From Plotosus lineatus (taxonomy: Eukaryota > Chordata > Actinopteri > Siluriformes > Plotosidae): DNA of 64,000 nt. Shown in pieces: positions 34,661 through 46,540 of the stretch. Within the stretch, counting starts at the first letter, position 1; every line of letters starts with the position of its first letter. The position numbers and the translations under genes are program-made. The notes under the pieces were generated by a model. That model ran no database searches and was not told the origin of the DNA. It saw only the letters and a list, made by a program, of their open reading frames with translations. The stretch is from contig CM045729.1 in NCBI GenBank assembly GCA_024760905.1, positions 5,268,663-5,332,662 on the forward strand. Reading direction: 5' to 3'.

Positions 34661-35200
34661 CTACAGCCATCTGCATCCATAGGAGCTGATTGGTTGAGCT
34701 CTCACAGAAAGGAAGAATGGTATATGTTTATCTCATGGTCATTTTCAGTAATCATCAGCCAATCCTTTGCGTCTGTGAATCAATGCGTATGTTAGGCAGC
34801 TCCTGTATGTACATGCGCAGCAGTTCGTAAAGATGCAAATTGGCCAGGACTGAATTTCTCAAAGATGAAATGGATGGGGGGGGTCAGTGTTTTATACCAT
34901 AATAGAAAAAGACTTCAGTGCTTCAGTGTGTTGCTAATACCGCTGTATCATCACGTCATTGCTGATTGTTTTTCTGTGACAGCGTAGCATGGCGGGATTT
35001 ATTCAGTACAACATTCCAGAACGTGCACTCACCTGAAGAACCAGATTCCTCTTTTGTTTTTTTTCTTAGGAGAATGAGGATGAAAGGAAACGGCTGAGAA
35101 ACGTTTTGAGTCTGTCATGCAGCTGTAAATGATCTCGTCATCAAAGTTCTTGTGAAATTTTAGAAGGATGATTACTTCCTACAAATAAACGAAAAAAGAA
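34661..35200. other. Intron sequence, nothing recognised
   Basis: No exon or repeat family recognised. Confidence 0.45.
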
Positions 35201-35604
35201 AATGCTTATGTAACTGTGGACAATAAATATCGCAATGTAGGATCAAAACCCCCTCCAGCATAAAAAAAAGCATTAAATGCTTATAATAGCAATTAAACAT
35301 TCAAAAATAATGCATAACATGTAAATCAAATATAAATACATACACATACAGGCACAGATGTGCACGCATACACACAGATGTGCACCTCATAAAAATGTAA
35401 ATAGTTTTGTTGGTGGGGTTGGGGTTGTATTTTGTTTGTTTGGGGCGGGGGTTGCATAATTGGCCTTGTTTTTTCCTTAACTTTTTCCCTATTTTTCCTT
35501 GTTTCCCTTATTTTGTTTATTTTTCAATGAATATCTTTGAAAAACCTGCCATGCACTGAAGCTACAGAAAATAAAGCTCAAAGTAGCGAGGGATCCCTGT
35601 ATTA
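35201..35604. mobile_element. MITE of the GGGATCCCTCACTT family
   Basis: The right end TAGCGAGGGATCCCTGTA and interior AATGCTTATAATAGCAATTA match the 10959-11416 copy. The left terminus is degraded. Confidence 0.65.
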
Positions 35605-35756
35605 CCGTCCTTCTTAAAAAAATAATAATAATAGTAAAAATAATTACTGTATAAATTGATAGAAATCCTTAATGTATTTAAAATAGAAATAAAGAAATTA
35701 AAAATGCTGAAAATAAGTTTATGTATAAACATGTGTGGGGGTGTGTCCCAAAAAAT

Positions 35757-35768
35757 ACACACACACAC

Positions 35769-35847
<79 letters not shown>
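35757..35847. repeat. (CA)n-(TA)n-(CA)n microsatellite
   Basis: About 12 CA units, about 25 TA units and a short CA run. Confidence 0.95.
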
Positions 35848-35848
35848 G

Positions 35849-35965
35849 GAAGCCTCACTTTTTGCGGTTAATGTGGACGAGACCCTCTGGGAATGCCGAA
35901 TTTTACGCGAAGTAGGATTGCTCCCCCTGACTGACGTATATGTGTATATAATATCAATAAATACA
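35849..35965. mobile_element. Left-end fragment of GGGATCCCTCACTT MITE
   Basis: GCCTCACTTTTTGCGGTTAA and ATATCAATAAATACATA match the left part of the 10959 copy. Confidence 0.6.
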
Positions 35966-35972
35966 TACACTC

Positions 35973-36465
35973 ATGCCTCGGTTTTACAGATTTCACTTTA
36001 ACAGATTTCGGATGCAACGGACAAAATCTGTAGCTTCCGACTAGTCCGGATCTTCCGGACGTGGGCCATTGTTTCCGAAAGTGACCGCCAGATGACCAGA
36101 CTGGCTTGAAGAAAATGAAGCTAATCCTGGGTACAACATGCTGACTCAGGAAGAGATTGCTGCTGAGGCGCTGGCGACCCAGGACGGGAGCAGCAGCGAG
36201 GACGACGATGAGATGCCAGTTACGCTGCCCAAACTTTCTGAAGTGTGCCTGTGCTCTTGACTTAGTGCTACACTACGTCGATTATTCCAAGAACAGAGAA
36301 GTGTCTGCTTATTATGCAAATCTCAGAAATTTGCGAGAAACAATAATAAGAGAGCAATTCTCAAGTGGCAAGCAGTTGAACTTCGACACTTTCTTCCGAC
36401 CAAAACAAACTGCCGGCTCAGCTGATGCACGAGGGATATACTGTACTGTCGACATCACTATCTTA
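35973..36465 (+). mobile_element. Internally deleted Tigger (pogo) element with transposase C-terminus
   Basis: The left terminus CTCATGCCTCGGTTTTACAG is followed after an internal deletion by the end of a pogo-type transposase: GYNMLTQEEIAAEALATQDG near 36125-36185, an acidic SSSEDDDEMP, then YANLRNLRETIIREQFSSGK and LNFDTFFRP at 36310-36405. Frameshifts are present near 36235-36260. The right terminus is lost near the hAT MITE at 36469. Confidence 0.75.
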
Positions 36466-36468
36466 TGG

Positions 36469-36980
36469 CAGGGGTCGGGAACCTATGGCTCGCAAGCCAG
36501 AGGTGGCTCTTTTGATGACTGTCTCTGGCTCTTAGATAAATCAGGTGGCCTTTCTTAACGAATACATAATTTCACTGTCATTTAAATATAAATTAAAAAA
36601 AAACATCAAATAAAACAAAAACAGATTAATAAATTTCGCGCATTTAAATCGATTCATTTATTTTCAATGCCACGTCACTGTAGCGCGAAGCAGAGAGCCA
36701 ATCCTTTCTGTATGCGAGTGGGTCTGATACCTTGAAACTCTAATTTTATTGGACTCACAGGCTACAGTGTTGATGTGACAAAGTGTGTCCCAAGTTTTGG
36801 CAATCAGCTGGTCTGCGGGTTGAAGTTTTTCCATGTCTATCCATTTGTGTTTGCTTGCCAGCTGTGCTTGGCTTCATGGAAATTAGTTATTCTGTTAAGA
36901 CCACCTGATTTATGTGAGAGCCAGATACAGTCATCAAAACAGCCACATCTGGCTCAAGAGCCATAGGCTCCCAACCCCTG
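36469..36980. mobile_element. hAT MITE, complete
   Basis: The 23-bp terminal inverted repeats start CAGGGGTCGGGAACCTATGG and end GGCTCCCAACCCCTG. Length is 512 bp. The interior includes a reversed scrap of transposase coding sequence (CCATTTGTGTTTGCTTGCCA, near 36840-36860) matching about 1780-1800. A clear 8-bp target duplication is not seen. Confidence 0.85.
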
Positions 36981-36985
36981 ATATA

Positions 36986-37333
36986 CTAATCCTTCTCAAA
37001 AAATTAGCATATTGTGATAAAGTTCATTATTTTCTGTAATGTACTGATAAAAATTAAACTTTCATATATTTTAGATTCATTGCACACCAACTGAAATATT
37101 TCAGGTCTTTTATTGTTTTAATCCTGATGATTTTGGCATCCAGCTCATGAAAACCCAAAATTCCTATCTCAAAAAATGAGCATATGATGTTGAGGTAGTC
37201 TAAACGAGCTATTAATCTAATCATCTGAATCAACCAATTAACTCTAAACACCTGCAAAAGATTCCTGAGGCTTTTAAAAACTCCCAGCCTGGTTCATTAC
37301 TCAAAACCACAATCATGGCTAAGACTGCCGACC
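36986..37333 (+). mobile_element. Tc1 5' end, truncated at transposase codon ~7
   Basis: A TA followed by CTAATCCTTCTCAAAAAATT; the sequence matches the left ~340 bp of the 48540 and 59733 copies through the ATG. It then switches at about 37333 (within ACC) to an unrelated MITE. Confidence 0.85.
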
Positions 37334-37400
37334 CTACTTCGCGGAATTCGGTGGTCGCATGGGGATCTCAGTCCCAATTAACCATGGAAAGTGCGGGATC

Positions 37401-37410
<10 letters not shown>
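37333..37410 (-). mobile_element. GGGATCCCTCACTT MITE fragment
   Basis: CTACTTCGCGGAATTCGGTG and GTGCGGGATCCCTGTG match the outer part of the family in inverse orientation. Confidence 0.65.
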
Positions 37411-37457
<47 letters not shown>

Positions 37458-37504
37458 ATATATCTTCTTTTGGCTTTTTCCCGTTTCGATAATCGCCACA
37501 TGTA

Positions 37505-37577
<73 letters not shown>
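37404..37577. repeat. Two (GT)n microsatellites
   Basis: 37404-37454 and 37509-37576. The piece between resembles the SINE A/RTE tail (TTTGGCTTTTTCCCGTTTCG). Confidence 0.9.
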
Positions 37578-37607
37578 TCTCGAAACTGGTATATTGGTGA
37601 ATCAATC

Positions 37608-37733
37608 TTCTTATTTTCCTTTCGGCTTTTCCCTTCAGGGGTCGCCACAGCGAATCATCTGCCTCCATCTCACCCTATCCTTTGCATCTTCTTCTCTTAC
37701 ACCAACGACCTTCATGTCCTCCTTCATCAATGC
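37608..37733 (-). mobile_element. RTE LINE 3' tail fragment
   Basis: On the - strand it covers the last ~25 codons (VKEDMK... DRVRWRQMIRCGDP) and the tail GGGAAAAGCCGAAAGG. It is 5'-truncated. Confidence 0.85.
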
Positions 37734-38408
37734 ATGACAATATCACAATCTTTGGTACATGCCTGGGAGATAATACCATATCACAATATATACAAATGAT
37801 AACACAGTTTTTGAAACGATTAAAACACTTCATAGTCTAACACCTTTTTCACGTTCAATTTTGTGATGAGAAAGACCTCATTATTTTCACGTCTCGCTGA
37901 GCTTCTGTAAGGTATCCACAGATCGAACAACCACATGAATCAGAACACAGGTGCCGTACCATGAACCACAGAATCTGCATGTGGCCGGTAAAATTGGTAA
38001 ATAAAGCAACAGATTAAAACGTGGTCGATGATATTCGTAACTTTTCCTGTCCATGTTGCATGGTGTATCTTGTGCTCCCACCAAGCACTGATGGATTGAT
38101 ATTTATAAACTTCAGATAATAAAGAAAAGTTGAACCCCATCAATCAGCTTAGGGTCACTAATTACACATTTATTATCTAACGTTATTATTAGTGAATTGA
38201 AGCTGTTCATTCCGTCCATGTTACTCACTTTCTGAGTCTCCTACTGATATTCCTTGGAGAAGCATGATCAGATTATAATCCTACATCGACCAGGATTTAC
38301 TGTTTATTGAACTCGTACATTAAAAAATGAGGAAAACTATTTTTTCTAAATCTGCAGAAAATGTAAAAGGCCAGGGTCACACATTTCAGGACCAGTTTTA
38401 TCATCAGA

Positions 38409-38410
<2 letters not shown>
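37734..38410. other. Intron sequence, nothing recognised
   Basis: No coding segment or known repeat seen. Confidence 0.45.

Positions 38411-38487
<77 letters not shown>
38411..38487. repeat. (AT)n microsatellite
   Basis: About 38 AT units directly abutting the 3' side of RTE copy D. Confidence 0.95.
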
Positions 38488-38489
<2 letters not shown>

Positions 38490-39899
38490 TCTACTCTTAC
38501 TCCAATGACCTTCATGTCCGCCTTCACCACATCCATAAATCTCTTCTTTGGTCTTCCTCTGGGCCTTCTGCCTGGTAGTTCCAACCTCAGCATCCTACTA
38601 CCAATATACTCACTATCCCTCCTCTATACATGTCCAAACCATCTCAATTTAGCCTCTCTGACTTTGTCTCCAAAACCTCTTACATGTGCTGTCCCTCTGA
38701 TGTGCTCATTCCTGATCCTATCCATCCTCGTTTCTCCCAAAGAGAACCTCAACATTTTCATCTCTGCTACCTCCAGCTCTGCCTCCTGTCTTTTCCCCAG
38801 GGCCACTGTCTCTAAACCATACAACATCGCTGGCCTAATCACCGTCTTGTACACTTTTCCCTTCATTCTTGCCGATACTCTCCTATCACACATCACACCG
38901 GACACTTTTCTCCATCCATTCCAACCTGCCTGCACACGCTTCTTCACCTCTTTTCCACACTCTCCATTGCTCTGGATTGTTCAACCTAAGTACTTAAAAT
39001 CCTCCACATTCTTTATCTCTGCTCCCTGTAACCTCACCGTTCCTCTTGGGTCCTTGTCGTTCACACACATGTATTCTGTCTTACTGAGACTAACCTTCAT
39101 TCCCCTCCTTTCCAGAGCATACCTCCACCTCTCTAGATTTTCCTCCACTTGTTCTCTGCTCTCACTACAAATCACAATGTCATCTGCAAACATCATAGTC
39201 TATGGAGATTCTTGTCTAACCTCGTCTTTCAGCCTGTCCATCACCATAGCAAACAAGAAGGGTCTGAGAGCTGACCCTTGATGCAGTCCCACCTCCACCT
39301 TGAACTCTTCTGTCACAGCGACAGCACACCTCACCACTGTCTTACATCTCTCATACATGTCCTGCACCACTGTAACATACTTCTCTGTGACTCCAGACTT
39401 CCTCATGCAATACCACAGTTCTTCTCTCGGCACCCTGTCATATGCTTTCTCCAGATCCACAAAGGCACAATGCAGCTCCTTCTGACCTTCTCTGTACTTC
39501 TCTATTAACATCCTCAAGGAAAACACTGCATCTGTGGTGGTCTTTCTTGGCATGAAACCAAACTGTTGTTCACAAATGCTGACCTCTGCCCTTAGTCGAG
39601 CTTCCAGTATTCTTTCCCATAACTTCATTGTATGGCTCATCAACTTTATCCCTCTGTAGTTGCCACAACTCTGTACATCTCCCTTGTTCTTAAAAATGGG
39701 CACAAACACACTTCTCCTCCATTCCTCCGGCATCTGCTCACTTTCTAAGACCTTGTTGAATATTCTTGTCAGAAAATCTACTGCTACCTCCCCTAGACAC
39801 TTCCATACCTCCACCGGTATGTCATCAGGGCCAACTGCCTTTCCACTCTTCATCCTCTTCAATGCCCTCCTCACTTCACCCTTACTAATCTTTGCTACA
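38488..39899 (-). mobile_element. RTE LINE copy D, reverse transcriptase half
   Basis: The - strand reads from AKISKGEVRRALKRMKSGKA (39895) through VGPDDIPVEVWK, CEQQFGFMPRKTTTDAVFSL, HCAFVDLEKAYDRVPREE and VEVGLHQGSALRPFLFAMVM. A Trp-to-stop change follows RQESP (about 39198). FADDIVICSESREQVEENL (catalytic box intact) leads to a stop after FKYLG (about 38982) and a further Gln-to-stop after LRWFGHV (about 38623). The reading frame is kept apart from these point stops, so this is the best-preserved RT of the family here. Both ends are truncated: no endonuclease, and about 80 bp of 3' end lost against (AT)n. Confidence 0.9.
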
Positions 39900-39928
39900 T
39901 ATATATAATATTTGCATATATATATATA

Positions 39929-39929
<1 letters not shown>

Positions 39930-39968
<39 letters not shown>
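39930..39968. repeat. (GT)n microsatellite
   Basis: About 18 GT units between RTE copy D and a SINE. Confidence 0.95.
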
Positions 39969-39969
<1 letters not shown>

Positions 39970-40214
39970 GGAGTCGCCACAGCGAATCATCTGATTCGCA
40001 CGTTTGATTTCGCAAAGGTTTTTACGTCGGATGCCCTTCCTGTCACAACCCTTTTAGCAAGGGACAGATATAGACCATAGACAGTGAGAGACATGGTCCA
40101 CCTTTGATGCACTGGGGGGGACAGAAACAACCTTGTGGACAGTGGGACTTGCTTGAATCCCCAACCTATTGGATCAGCGATTCAGCGCCCTATACCACTA
40201 GACCACCACTGCCC
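39969..40214 (-). mobile_element. SINE family A, internally shortened
   Basis: On the - strand, the head GGGCAGTGGTGGTCTAGTGG ends in GATGATTCGCTGTGGCGACT. The middle (GAGAGGTTGATG... region) is partly deleted. Confidence 0.85.
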
Positions 40215-40278
40215 TTATATGTATGTGTGTGTGTATATGTGTGTGTATATATATATATATATAAAATATACGGTATGT

Positions 40279-40461
40279 GGGGGCAATGATGTCCTGGTGG
40301 TATAGGGTGCTGGATCGCTGATCCTAAGGTTGGGGGTTTGAGTCCCACTCTCCACAAGGTTGTCACTGTCACCCCAGTGCACTAACTGGGTTATGCCATG
40401 TCTCTCACTGTCTATGGTGAGAGGGTCATGTAAAAAATGGAAAAAGCCAAAAGGAAAAGAA
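40279..40461 (+). mobile_element. SINE family A, internally deleted
   Basis: The head GGGGCAATGATGTCCTGGTG and GGTTTGAGTCCCAC B-box jump from GGTCATGTAAAAAATGG to AAAAAGCCAAAAGGAAAAG. Confidence 0.8.
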
Positions 40462-40470
40462 GTATATGTA

Positions 40471-40473
<3 letters not shown>

Positions 40474-40513
<40 letters not shown>
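40474..40513. repeat. (GT)n microsatellite
   Basis: About 19 GT units. A (GTT)n run at 40651-40677 lies just before the mfsd6 acceptor. Confidence 0.95.
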
Positions 40514-40517
<4 letters not shown>

Positions 40518-40650
40518 CTAGTGCAGTCCATACACAGACACACTCCTGTCCCATTAGCGTTTCTCGTGTGTTCATTTGGTTTTCCTCTATAAAATATAAC
40601 TCAGCTGAACTGAACAGAACCTTCTATACAGGTTGCATATCTGTAACTGA

Positions 40651-40905
<255 letters not shown>

Positions 40906-40917
40906 TGAAATCTACTA

Positions 40918-40944
40918 CACACACACACACACACACACACACAT
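40918..40944. repeat. (CA)n microsatellite
   Basis: About 13 CA units. Confidence 0.9.
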
Positions 40945-41082
40945 GAGATTGGACTGTGGCTCTGTTAAAGGAGTAGCTTGTTATGTTTACTGCACCACCT
41001 GCTGTCAGATTGGGAAATTACAACTAAAAACATGCACAGTCATTGGGAAATTAAAAAAAAAAAATAAACACTTAATTATAAT

Positions 41083-41176
41083 TGTATGGCAATTTGGAAC
41101 AGCCAGTTAGCCTTGCGTGCATGTTTTTGCTTTATGGAGGGAACCGGAGTACCCGGAGGAAACCTAAACAAGCACA
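41083..41176 (-). mobile_element. SINE family B fragment
   Basis: On the - strand it carries GTTTCCTCCGGGTACTCCGG and the region to CCAAATTGCC. Confidence 0.75.
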
Positions 41177-41199
41177 GATTTATTTATTTTTATTTCTCG

Positions 41200-41410
41200 A
41201 TACTGTATGAATCTCACAAGGGAAATTATTGCCTCTGCATGTAACCCACCAAAAGTGAGCACGCGTGCACACACTCACACACTTGGAGCAGTGGGCTGCC
41301 ACACACTTTGGGGGACCAGAGAGCAGTTGGGGGTTAGGTGCCTTAGTCGAGGGCACGTCAGCCATAAAGGTGCAGCTCACTTTCCAACCACAACTCCTTT
41401 TTCCTGCTAG
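41200..41410. repeat. Dispersed fish repeat (unclassified)
   Basis: GAATCTCACAAGGGAAATTA, TGGAGCAGTGGGCTGCCACA and GAGCAGTTGGGGGTTAGGTG are phrases I recognise from a widespread fish repeat. A scrap also lies at 12515-12570. Confidence 0.6.
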
Positions 41411-41700
41411 TTCGGGAATCAAGTGATCAATAATTAATTACTTGCTTAATTATTATTATAATTATTATTATTATTATTATTATATTTGGGTAAATATGAT
41501 TTGTTTATCAAATTATTTTATTTAATTTTTATTCTTCAGTCAAGCAGAACTGATGTTTGTTTGTTTGTTGCTACTATGATTGCAGCCATTCAGCATTCGG
41601 TGTTTTTGGTGCGCCGTAGAATCTTGGATCTGAAATAAAGGAACTAAACGTAAAACATACGATGACACCAAAAGTAAAGCATTCGTGTGTGTGTGTGTAG

Positions 41701-41814
41701 GTGCAGCTGAAACCTTCAGAGGCTTAGGAATGGCATCTCTCATCATCCTGCTCATCTTCGCCCTCATCCAGGCCTTAATCGGGCCGAGAGATGAAAGGAG
41801 TAAGAGCGTTACAG
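41701..41814 (+). CDS. mfsd6: mfsd6 fourth coding exon
   Basis: The acceptor (GT)nAG ends at 41700. GT completes the Gly codon from 40852, then AAETFRGLGMASLIILLIFA and LIQALIGPRDERSKSVT. It ends one base into a Gly codon before donor GTGCAC at 41815. This is the last membrane helix (about MASLIILLIFALIQALI) and the start of the cytoplasmic tail. The acceptor's polypyrimidine tract is a short (GT)n, so repeat-length variation could affect splicing. The following intron is only 67 bp and contains in-frame stops. Confidence 0.95.
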
Positions 41815-41856
41815 GTGCACCTTTATTTAAAATCCTGCAAAAGGAATTAGGATTAA

Positions 41857-42240
<384 letters not shown>

Positions 42241-42534
42241 TACTAATAATAAAAAACCTTTTCTGTGATCAGATTTGCACGCCTTCATTTCACTAACTAG
42301 TTCTTCAGAGCAGCAAACTAACCATCTGTACCTGTCACGCACCTTTTTTTCTGTTTAACCAGTACCAAGAAATGCAAGAGTGACCTTTCAACTCTTTCCT
42401 TTTTCCCATTCATGCTTTCTCTCTGCTCAGATTAAAGGTGAGGAAAATCTTTATTCTTTTCTTCCTGAGCTCTCGGGTTGTGGGGTATTCATTTATTTTA
42501 TCGCTTAAACCAACACTTAAGGTCATGGGGAGGC

Positions 42535-42572
42535 CGGAGTCTGTCAGTTAAGGCAGGGTATGCCCTGAACAG

Positions 42573-42636
<64 letters not shown>

Positions 42637-42840
42637 TTCATACTCACACCTGGGGGCAATTTGGAACAACCAGGCAGCCTAATGGATATGTCTTCGGACT
42701 GTGGGAGGAAACTGGAGTACCCGAAGGAAACCCATGCGAGCATGTTCAGAACATGCAAACCCCACACGGAAACGCCCGCGCCGAGCCCTCGACTCAAATC
42801 CTGCAACTTCTTCCTGTGAGGTGGATGTTTTCCAGACATT
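42535..42840 (-). mobile_element. SINE family B with internal (CA)n
   Basis: On the - strand, CAAATTGCCCCCAGGTGTGA and GTACTCCAGTTTCCTCCCAC; a (CA)n expansion covers 42576-42631. It is inserted in the mfsd6 terminal intron. Confidence 0.8.
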
Positions 42841-43622
42841 CCAAACTGAAATTATCTTTAGGCCTCAGGTAGGGGCGTGTCAATGCATGAGTGCGGTCAG
42901 GATTTTGTTTCCAGTCAAACTGTCCAATCTCCTCATCATATGTACGATTTTTACATTTTCGCCCAAAACTGGCTTCTGGTGGCGGTATTATGATCATTAG
43001 CGTTTGTTTGAGGATAAAATCCTGACTACACCCATGCGCCATGAAATGTCGGTAGGGACGCTATTCTTCCTGAATCCCAGAGATGATTCAATTGATTTGG
43101 TTTTTGATTTTGAAAATGTTTGTGGTCAAAGGTCAAGGACAGAGAAATGTCACAATTTTTTGTCAGTAGCGCACCCATAGCTTTGGAAGGGGTGCTAACC
43201 AACGTCCTGTTACTCTGGAACACTGATACAAAACCATATATGGACTTTCAGATGAGAAATTCCATTTGACCTTGAGTGATTTTGAAAGGTCAAACTGCAG
43301 CCATCTGAAGCCATTAAAAGCTTCTGTTTGTTTTGTTTGTTTGTTTTTCTGTTAATGGGGTCCTGTCCGTATACTACAGAACATACACGACAAGCGCATT
43401 AAATTATTTAAACCAGGATCCATACAGGACCTACTGACTCTATTATCCATACTTCATGGCAACATGCCTGCTGTATGTATAGCTGTGAATGAGCTGTTGC
43501 TATAGGAACAATAACATACTCAAACTAAAATATTATGGAGCTGCTGTATGGACAATTAATTGACACCCTCTGACCAATCACATTCCAGAACTCGGAAGCA
43601 CTGTGGTGTGAATTAATGGAAG
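42841..43622. other. Intron sequence, nothing recognised
   Basis: No coding or repeat family identified. Confidence 0.45.
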
Positions 43623-43624
43623 TA

Positions 43625-44713
43625 CGGTAGTACGTTGACTTACGATTTTAATCCGTTCCGAGGGCGAGCTCGTCAGCCAAAAAGTTTGTTAGATAAAACA
43701 ATTATTCCCATAACAAATAACAGAATAACCAATTAATCCATTCCACCCTCCTCCCAAACTCATATAACCTGACACAAACACGTATATTTGGCCTAATATA
43801 TTAAAGAAAAGTCTGGCATCAGTGCTGACCAAAAGTACGATCTCGCCGCCTTCAGGTTGTACTGACTCATACGACCGGGGCTAGTATAATTACTTTTTTA
43901 ATCTTTGCTTTGGAACAAATTTATTATTAATTATATTATTATTATGAAATATTTATTGTTTTTACATATTAAAGATAAACATGTAAAAACAATAAATATT
44001 TCATAATAATAATAATAATAAATGTATATTAACATTAATAACAATTAATAATAAATAATAATAAAACAAGAATAAACAAGTCAACTAACCCTTCCGATCA
44101 GCAAGCAGGAGGTGATGCGTAACAGAGGCGGAGAATTTTGTGCGTGTGCACACTACGAATGCCAGCGAGGAAAGGCTTGTGGTGAGTTCCCACAAGGCCA
44201 GTGCTTCTCAAATAGTGGGTCATGCCCCCCCCTTAGGGGGTGCAGTGTGATGCCGAGGAAGGGGGGGGGCACATATGACCCTGGGGAACATGTTTTTTTT
44301 GCCATACTGTACTAGAATTAAATGTAATTACGCATCCACTACAGTAGGTGACAGTGGCGCTCTCATTGTGTTCCCTATGTTGTAGGGGAAAAGCACCGAG
44401 CAAATGATATGAAGTGCAGTAACCACTATTTATAGTCACGTGGGGGGGGGGGGGGGTCGTGAAATGTTTCTTTTCTTCTTCCTATAGGGGGCATCACAGA
44501 AAATAATTGAGAAGCACTGCACAAGGCATTCTAGGAGCGTGGAGTAATACACGCGAAAGAAAACAAGGCTAATCGGCCCAGAAAAGCCATTGCCCCAGTT
44601 AAGCTCGTAGATCAAAATTTTGCTCGTTGGATGGGGCAGATTTTTGGGGGGGACTGAAGCTTGTGTCATGGAAAATTCATTATAAAAGACACTCGCAGGT
44701 CAAGGTACTATTG
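43625..44713. mobile_element. Tigger-like element, 26037 family
   Basis: TA-flanked (43623-43624, 44714-44715). The left end is CGGTAGTACGTTGACTTACG and the right end GACACTCGCAGGTCAAGGTA. It contains an internal hairpin of AATAATAAT/TTATTATTA runs around 43915-44030 and a poly-G run near 44443. No coding capacity remains. Confidence 0.85.
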
Positions 44714-44990
44714 TACTAGATATGGTTGATGTATGGGTTTTTCTTAATGTACTTTTCAGCTTCTGTCACGTGCAAAAATTTGTGCCGAAGCAAAGACTAA
44801 ATAATGAATTATATTAGCCCCGGTTGTATGAGTCAGTACAACATGAGGGTGGCGAGATTGTACTTTTGGTCGCTTAATCATATGTAAGCTGCTAATAAAT
44901 ATGCAGCACTGATGCCAGACATTTCTTGTCACTTTTCATTTTCTTATCTTATTGTTATTACTGGATACATTTCATTCGTGGATAACGGTT

Positions 44991-45354
44991 CATTACAAGA
45001 AGTCGCCGACTTATGACTGTTTGACTTTACGGCCACCCATGACTAAAAAAAAAAAATTCTTTATTACATATTTGGGTATCATGTATGTGAAAAACGTCAG
45101 CCCAGCTGAGCTGATTCTAGGAGTCGACTCTTGATTCTTTGAACCATGAACAAGTCACAAGTCACAAGAAGTGACTCCTCCCCCATATATTAATGTCTAA
45201 AAAAAAAAAAAAGGTATAAAGATTGCTCACAAAATTTTGAGAGGAACTTGTAGAAAGGTGCAGTATACAGTACATACTAGTAGTAATACATGTATAGACC
45301 CGACTTACGACCTGTTGGTCAGAACTGAATGCGGAAGTCGGACACTAACTGTAG
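44991..45354. mobile_element. Possible small Tigger-like MITE
   Basis: The left end ACAAGAAGTCGCCGACTTAT and right end CGGAAGTCGGACACTAACTG are imperfect inverted repeats, with TA at both sides. Confidence 0.5.
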
Positions 45355-46057
45355 TTGGTTTAAGATTTTCCTTTTCTCAGAAATTCACCGTAAAATAAAC
45401 CCATACTGTTGTTTTTTTTTTTCATTAAAAGTAGACCGTGAGGGTCCAGATGTTCAGGCCGAAATACACATTTCGTAATACGCCTATATTGAACAAGCAC
45501 AGCAAGTGTGAGAGCTCCAGCTTCAACACAGGGCCGGTAAATATCTGGGATCTGGGAACTAGACACACGGTTGTTGCCTCTGTGACCCTGAAAAATTAGA
45601 CAAGATCACTCGCACACAAACTCATCCTGACACTTATAGCAATGAGCCAGCGTACCGGGTTTAAAATCCCCGGTTTCAACGCACGGCAAGTAAATGCCCG
45701 GGAACTAAATCCCGTCCCTTTCGCTCTCGAGCAACAGTGTGGACACAAGAGAGCAAAAGCTTGAGCACCTGGTACTGATTTCCTTCCTGCTCCTTCTAAT
45801 TACGGTTTAATCTCGGTGATTAATTGATGAAAAGGGATTAAACAAAGTGTAGCACGTGAACTAATGGTGGAAGTGGCTGAGCTCATTAATCCCAGATGGC
45901 CTCAGAGATAAATGTACAACACACATAACGTCCACTCCATTACCACCAACCCATCATCCTCATTATTTCACTGGTTCTCAAAAATCTCCACTGATGATGT
46001 TATTTATATTCGTCTAGGACGTGTCCTTGTTTGACTCCTTCCCGTCTGTGTTTGTAG
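45355..46057. other. Intron sequence, nothing recognised
   Basis: No repeat assigned. Its last ~20 bases form the acceptor of the next exon (CCGTCTGTGTTTGTAG). Confidence 0.5.
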
Positions 46058-46540
46058 GGAAGCGTTGAGCCGGTGTCTGCAGTGCCACCTGCTGGAGAAC
46101 CTCCTCCTGGACCTTTCAGTGCTTCACAGCAGATCTCTTCACCTGCTCCTCCTGAACAGCCAGTCTCTCATCAGCCGGTCTCTGAGCCTCACGTACCTGA
46201 GCATCACATCTCTGAGCCTCATGTCACTCATCCACCCTTCTCTGATTCTCACGATCCTCCTCCTCCTCCTCCTCCTCATGTCTCTGATGCTCACGTGCCT
46301 GATCTTCCCGAAGCCGATCCTCATGTTTCTGATCCTCACATCTCAGATCCTCATGTTTCTGGTCCTCAAATATCACAGCCTCCGGTTTCTAATTATCCCA
46401 TTTCTGACTTCCCCATCTCTGACCCTGATGTGTCCCATCTCACAGACTCAGGAGAATCATCAGAAGAGTCACAGATTTCTGATGAAGAACCGGAGCCTGC
46501 ACACATGCCAGATTCACCTGAAAATCCCCCTGATCCATGA
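46058..46540 (+). CDS. mfsd6: mfsd6 candidate alternative last exon (proline-rich tail)
   Basis: The acceptor CCGTCTGTGTTTGTAG ends at 46057. The open frame starts on a full codon (GSVEPVSAVPPAGEPPPGPF) and stops with TGA at 46538-46540, giving 160 residues. Joined to the phase-0 donor at 42202 it makes an 860-residue protein, and the total exon length is divisible by three. The segment is low-complexity but patterned, with repeated SEPHV / SDPHV / SDPHI motifs, a run of seven prolines, and an acidic end (SGESSEESQISDEEPEP). It has no membrane helix and would be cytoplasmic. Long MFSD6 tails are known in vertebrates, but sequence conservation here is not obvious. The alternative is a chance open frame; the splice phase and acceptor argue against that. 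Confidence 0.65.
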   Translation, partial: GSVEPVSAVPPAGEPPPGPFSASQQISSPAPPEQPVSHQPVSEPHVPEHHISEPHVTHPPFSDSHDPPPPPPPHVSDAHVPDLPEADPHVSDPHISDPHVSGPQISQPPVSNYPISDFPISDPDVSHLTDSGESSEESQISDEEPEPAHMPDSPENPPDP

